DNA from: Zygaena filipendulae
Lineage: Eukaryota; Arthropoda; Insecta; Lepidoptera; Zygaenidae
Direction: 5' to 3'
Length of the DNA stretch: 64,000 bases
NCBI GenBank assembly: GCA_907165275.2
Contig: OU015649.1
Coordinates: 4,804,001 to 4,868,000, forward strand
Shown: positions 59,099-64,000 of the stretch, piece after piece
Numbering within the stretch: position 1 is the stretch's first letter
Layout: the number at the start of each line of letters is the position of its first letter
Program-made: the position numbers and the translations under genes
Notes under the pieces: generated by a model
What the model was told of the DNA's origin: nothing
Databases searched by the model: none
What the model saw: the letters and a program-made list of their open reading frames with translations, nothing else

Positions 59099-62000
59099 AT
59101 GGATGCCGTGTTTGATATTTGTTATTTGTCATGTGATAGTAAAAGTACTGAACCCGACGATATTCCTGAGACAAACGATAGTGTGTGGCTGCTGGGTAAA
59201 AAATATAGCGCTATCCAAGGTACATGAACGATTATGCTCACACAATAATGTTTTTGAAAGTTATATGTTTTGTGATTCACAATGGTTAACATTTTCAGAT
59301 TTGGATCGACTGAGGCGCGATATTACTTCCATAATTTGGTGTACATATAGAAAAGGTTATGTGGCGATTGGGGATGAAGGTCTTACGTCGGATAAGGGTT
59401 GGGGTTGCATGCTAAGATGTGGTCAAATGGTCCTCGGAGTAGCTCTTTGTCGGGTTCATCTATCGTCAGATTGGATATGGACTTCAGAAACAAGGTTAGT
59501 TGTAATTTATTAAAAACAATAATGTTACTAAAGCTTTTTTGATTCTAATGTTTGGAGTTTTACAGAGATCCAACATATTTAAAGATAATTCAAAGATTCG
59601 AGGAGAAAAAGCAAGCTCCCTATTCTATTCATCAAGTTGCTTTGATGGGTGCATCTGAAGGAAAAGCTGTGGGCCAGTGGTTTGGTCCAAATACAATTGC
59701 TCAAGTGTTGAAGTAAGAATTTTAATTGCTAAGTTTTCATGCACATTTAAACTCACACCTGTCTGCCAGAGAAAGACTACACTTTGGTTACTATGTGTCT
59801 ACTAGCTACTGTGAAGATGCTTTTTGTTAACCACAAATTTATTTCGTCAGTTTGACATGCCGGGCTAAGATGCGCAAGACGACAAAATTTTATCGAGCCA
59901 TTTTATCGATTCTCGTCGACATATTGTATGGGTTTGTCGACGAGAATCGATAAAATGGCTCGATAAAATTTTGTCGTCTTGCGCATCTTAGCCCCCATGG
60001 TCAGTCTGAAACTATCTATGTCCATGGCTATTCTCGTTTATTGTCACTGTCATCCAACAGTACTTTACACTTTAATTAGTAAATTATCAAAACTCCTCTT
60101 TTCATTAACTGGTTGTGATGAAACAAAACCCACGTCTAAAGTATGATTCTAAGGCAGGCAACTGCAAAAACCGAGCTCAATTTTGTTCACTAGTTTTGCA
60201 TGAGGTGTTTACACAAACACACAGACAGAAATAAAAAACAACTTTGTTTTGTATTCTGCTAGTGATATTAAATTATCCCCTAACTTTTGAATAATGACAA
60301 ATTGTGATGTTTTTCAGAAAATTGGTTATGTTTGACAAATGGAGTTCCCTTGTCATACATGTTGCACTGGATAATACAGTTGTCAAGGAAGATATTTGTA
60401 AGTGTTTAGTAATCTAGTCATAAGTAAAAAGACTGTTCGGTTGTCACACTTCAGAATGGTTCTTGTACAACATGTTCTTATTGTGAATGCATGTCTTCTC
60501 CAACTTTTAATAAAAATCATAACATTTCAAGGAACATCACAAATTTTAATTTTGATGCAAGTATTATTTTTAAGAAATTTTGTGATGCCAAATAAAGTTA
60601 TGTCTAAGTCTAAATTTTATGTCCACTGATAACTGTAATTACCTTGCTACCAAGGTGCTGTGAAAGGATGTTGGGATGCCATTATCTGATCATATTGTTC
60701 TTCATTATTCTTTCAGTAAGACAGTGTGTTGTTAATAATGATAGAGGTGACTCGTCCACTGCACCAGATAGTTTGGTTGTGACAGACTGGATGCCTTTAC
60801 TGCTGATTGTGCCTCTCCGCCTTGGCCTTAATGAAATAAACCCAGTTTATATAGATGGATTGAAGGTAACTATTTCTCACTATCTATGTACATATGTATT
60901 TGAATAGATATTGATACTTTCATTCTGGTGTATCTCAGATGAAATCACAAGGAACAACTAGTCATTCATACAAGAAAAATTAGGCACCTATCAAATTGAC
61001 ATTAATTGATAAGTATCTCCACTCAGTTGACTCCAATATTATAAATGTAACCTATAAATACAACTTTTGATTAATCTTGTTCAACACACCTTCTTTATTC
61101 ACAGAAGTGCTTCCAATGTCCACAATCGATTGGTGTAATAGGTGGGAAGCCTAACCAAGCTCTATACCTGATTGGATGTGTCGGTGACGAGGTTATCTAT
61201 TTGGATCCACACACCACACAGAGATCGGGATCTGTTGATGTGAGTCGTTTTAACTTTATGTGACTTATTCTAGACCTGTTTCTCTAGATCTAATTTTGAA
61301 TTTTCATTAGTTTTAGTGTTGAATTAAACATCTAGACGTGAAAGGCATATGGTCGGATCTCATTAACAGCCAACCAAGACTGTTTTTTAACACTAAAATA
61401 CATAATATTTTAGTTGGATGTTGAGATCCAACCATATGTTTTTCATGTCCAGATATAAGAATAAAAATACTGTAGCAAAATTGACATGTAAACTATTAAG
61501 TAGGGTAAAAGATAAAAAGTGCTTTTGACATATTAGATAAAGGGACCATCCCTCATCTAATATGCACTTTGCATCATGACCTCAATTATCCTGTGGTTCG
61601 CTTAAATAATATTAGTTGTAGTTGTCCTTAGTTTTCACTTATTTTTATAAGTTTTTTTTATGCTCATATTTTTATTTTATTCTCTAACTAGCTGTGCCTC
61701 GCGGTTTCACCCACGTTAATTTTGGAGTCCCCGCGGGAATTCCGGGACAAAAAACACCCTATGTGCTTCTCTGTACCCCTGATAATGTTTATGTAAAATT
61801 TCATGATGATCGGTTGAGCCGTTAAGGCATGTAAGTGTAACAGACAGACAGAGCTACTTTCACATTTAAAATATTAGTAGTTTAGTTTTTAATATATCAA
61901 TGATTATTATTAGTAGCGATACTCTATAGGTTCTATTGACGGTTAAATTAAATAGAGAAATGGTTCAGAATCAATGAAAATTTACCACATTAAAAGTAAA

Positions 62001-63606
62001 ATACTAATCACTCATTCATTCATTGACTGATCACAAAATGCTGAAAACTACACTAACTGTTCTATTTTTTTGAAATAGCAACCATGATAATGTAGCTGTA
62101 GCTGTAGTACTTGCACATCTTAACGTTTTAATACTGATTGGATACGAATCTTAGTTTAGTAGCTTAGTTTTGTTGCATTACTTAATTCATTTTGTTATTT
62201 CAGAATAAAATCACAGATGATCAAAAGGAAATGGACTGCACATATCATTGTAAATATGCTTCTCGAATACCAATGCTGGCGATGGACCCTTCAGTAGCTG
62301 TGGTTAGTATCTTAGGCTTAAATTACATGAAACTACGCACTTTATTGTAGCCAAGTTGAGCCAAAAGTGACGTGGAAGGGGAAAGTTCGCGCATGTGCGC
62401 CCACTGACCGACCACTGTTAACTAATTAGGCGCACGCGTTTCGGCGAACTCCCCCCGCCCACCCTTCAATCCACCTAAGAGATCTAAAAATCGTTTATGA
62501 GCAACCAAGGTTATTAGCTCAACTTGATTGCCGGCTACTATACCTAAGTCAACTAATAGCTAAATTAACACTATAGCAGAGATATCTTAGCATATCACAG
62601 AAATGTTATGCTTTATGTCGTTACGTTATAAAAAAAGCCACGGTATTGATAAACACTACCGATTGACGGTAATCGTGCGAGGATGCGTCGTCGTAGTAAT
62701 ATAGTTCCTTTGAACATTTGCATAGGATACTCTCAGGAACAACGTGTGTATAAATATTTTCCACTAGCTGTACCCTGCGGTTTCACCCGCGTGAATTCCC
62801 GATTCGGAATACCCACAGGAACTATTTTTTGCTAAAATAAACATAGCCCAAGTTACTCCTTATAATATCACCTATCTGCCTGTGAAAGTCCCGTTAAAAT
62901 CGGTCCAGATGATTCAGAGATTAGCCGGAACAAACAGACAGACCGACATAGAAAAATTTTAAACATTGATTTTTTTATAGAAGTACCGGGTATACTTTTA
63001 TAATTATGCATTTAGTGAAAAGCTGTTAATTTGCAATCACAAACAGACACTTCAATTTTATTTATATGTATAGATTACAGTCGTTCTCGTGTTGCGATCC
63101 CCCAGTGTTTCCTGTGCCGGACGCGCGGCGACTACGACGAGCTGTGCGCGACGTTCGAGCAGCAGCTGCCGCGCGACGCGCAGCTGTTCGAGCTGGTCGC
63201 CGAGCGGCCCGCGCACTGGGGGCCGCCCTGCCACGCCAGCATCGACCTGCAGAACACGTCGCTGTTCAACGGTAAGGGCACTGGGCACAACCTTACTATT
63301 ATAGGTATTATGAATGCGAAAGTGGCTAAACGGCTCAATCGACCACCGCCACGAAATTTTGCATACACGTCGCCAGGGGTAGGGGTTTTTCTGACTACGA
63401 GTGAGATCAAAATTTCAACGGATAATAATGAATAAACAGATTGGTTTCAGAGTTATATCCTAATTTTCATACATTTTGAACATTTCTCACTTCGGAAAGT
63501 AACATTTCGTTTTCTAATTTTTTTATTTTTATATCATTTCGTTTCAGATTTTGAAAACGTCGATCGACAATTTGATGATTCTGATGAAGAATTTGAAATC
63601 CTATGA
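59099..63606 (+). CDS. Atg4: ATG4 autophagy cysteine protease, nine exons, complete
   Basis: Exons are 59099-59219, 59299-59494, 59566-59712, 60318-60397, 60717-60865, 61105-61239, 62204-62302, 63106-63271 and 63548-63606. All joins are GT-AG and phase-consistent, giving 383 aa (human ATG4B is about 393). VWLLGK opens the C54 peptidase fold. GWGCMLR carries catalytic Cys77, and YLDPHTTQ carries Asp265 and His267. GGKPNQALY and QWFGPN are family blocks. The acidic C-terminus ends in FEIL, a LIR-type Atg8-binding motif also found in ATG4B. Role from family knowledge: it trims Atg8/LC3 precursors to expose the C-terminal glycine and removes lipidated Atg8 from membranes, in the cytosol. Introns 6, 7 and 8 hold Helitron-like copies, and intron 3 holds a perfect hairpin element. 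An upstream ATG at 58980 lies in a frame that conflicts with the family N-terminus, so 59099 is preferred. Confidence 0.95.
59862..59994. mobile_element. hairpin MITE with 59-bp perfect arms in ATG4 intron 3
   Basis: Left arm 59862-59920 and right arm 59936-59994 are exact reverse complements, with a 15-base loop. The ends GGGCTAAGATGCGCAAGA resemble those of the elements at 12692 and 17030 (GGAGCTAGGATGCGCAACA), so this is one family. The flanks share ATG, a possible 3-bp target duplication. Confidence 0.9.
61330..61454. mobile_element. small TIR element in ATG4 intron 6
   Basis: ATCTAGACGTGAAAGGCATA at the left mirrors CATATGTTTTTCATGTCCAG at the right, with GGATCTCA/TGAGATCC further in. 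About 125 bp, imperfect arms of about 34 bp. Confidence 0.7.
61688..61880 (-). mobile_element. Helitron-like copy in ATG4 intron 6
   Basis: CTAGCTGTGCCTCGCGG left, (CAGA) run, AAAATATTAGTAG right. Confidence 0.7.
62764..63077 (-). mobile_element. Helitron-like long variant in ATG4 intron 7
   Basis: CTAGCTGTACCCTGCGG left; GCATTTAGTGAAAAGCTG and TATATGTATAGATTA right, as at 40285-40567. It ends 28 bp before exon 8. Confidence 0.7.
63290..63400 (+). mobile_element. Helitron-like 5' fragment in ATG4 intron 8
   Basis: TATTATAGGTATTATGAATG, GCGAAAGTGGC and CACGAAATTTTGCATACACG match the 5' half of the family. It starts about 20 bp after the exon 8 donor. Confidence 0.55.
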
Positions 63607-63756
63607 GAGCTGATGAAAGTGATACTAATGAGTATGCGATGTTATACTTAGGTACGCAGTTTTAAGGTTTTATATAGTAACTTATGAAAAGAACATAAAC
63701 TTATATTTTTTTATTTATTTAAATTTGCTCTCATTTGTTACTTAAATATTTGTTGC

Positions 63757-63762
63757 AATAAA
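63757..63762 (+). terminator. candidate poly(A) signal of ATG4
   Basis: AATAAA 151 bp after the ATG4 stop codon, the first canonical signal downstream. Confidence 0.5.
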
Positions 63763-64000
63763 CGCATAATAGGGATAGTTTCAATACATTTTGATACTTC
63801 TGCAAGACTAGTTTTCGAGATGGACATAATATCTGAAATCGTCAGTAGAGAAATGTCTTCAAGGGTCATGAGCTCGATTTTTATGTAAGTAACTTTATAC
63901 GTACATATCATTTAGGCGTTCCTCTCTCTATTTTCTAGTTACTACTATCCTTTATCGCTATAGTTACTTACGTTTTTTGAATCAGTTACTTTAACTACGG

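Noticed and set aside
58980..59513. 177-codon frame beginning at 58980 as the ATG4 start
   Set aside because: It reads through the exon 1 donor in another frame and loses VWLLGK. The spliced frame from 59099 fits the family.

Overview
This 64 kb window reads as nuclear DNA of a moth or butterfly (Lepidoptera). The evidence is split, GT-AG spliced genes separated by AT-rich DNA. The repeats also fit: Helitron-like elements with the CCGCGG...CCGCGG hairpin before a CTAG end, a tRNA-derived SINE, TIR elements, and very frequent GTACCTA/TAGGTAC words. There are no bacterial-style operons, CRISPR arrays or rRNA genes. I rebuilt four protein genes from open frames, splice signals and reading-phase continuity, because single ORFs hold only pieces of them.

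Layout. (1) 2.66-4.26 kb, + strand: a five-exon Tudor-domain gene, probably of the piRNA-pathway TDRD12/Yb type but without a helicase part. (2) 6.46-17.48 kb, - strand: a secreted single C-type-lectin-domain protein with four coding exons. Its start codon directly follows a splice acceptor. A TATA promoter and non-coding first exon about 13 kb upstream (30.38-30.47 kb) are the best candidate for its 5' end. (3) 30.6-48.9 kb: a gene-poor block of mobile elements. It includes a piggyBac-like TTAA element, a short LTR element with two identical 448-bp LTRs, a giant palindromic element and a LINE fragment. (4) 49.21-56.79 kb, - strand: a complete 11-exon NHLRC2 orthologue (thioredoxin-like domain plus NHL propeller, 767 aa). 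(5) 59.10-63.61 kb, + strand: a complete nine-exon ATG4 autophagy cysteine protease (383 aa), with catalytic Cys77, Asp265 and His267 and a C-terminal LIR. NHLRC2 and ATG4 are head to head across 2.3 kb. That interval holds a TIR element and a 119-bp tandem repeat carrying TATCGATA (DRE-like) sites just before ATG4.

The four genes do not form a pathway. What connects the window is the activity of mobile elements: nested insertions, elements within a few tens of bases of splice sites, and several long, near-perfect hairpins. The hairpins are a 59-bp perfect stem inside an ATG4 intron and a 156-bp stem at 44.7 kb. All coordinates and joins come from reading the sequence. No alignment or database search was run.
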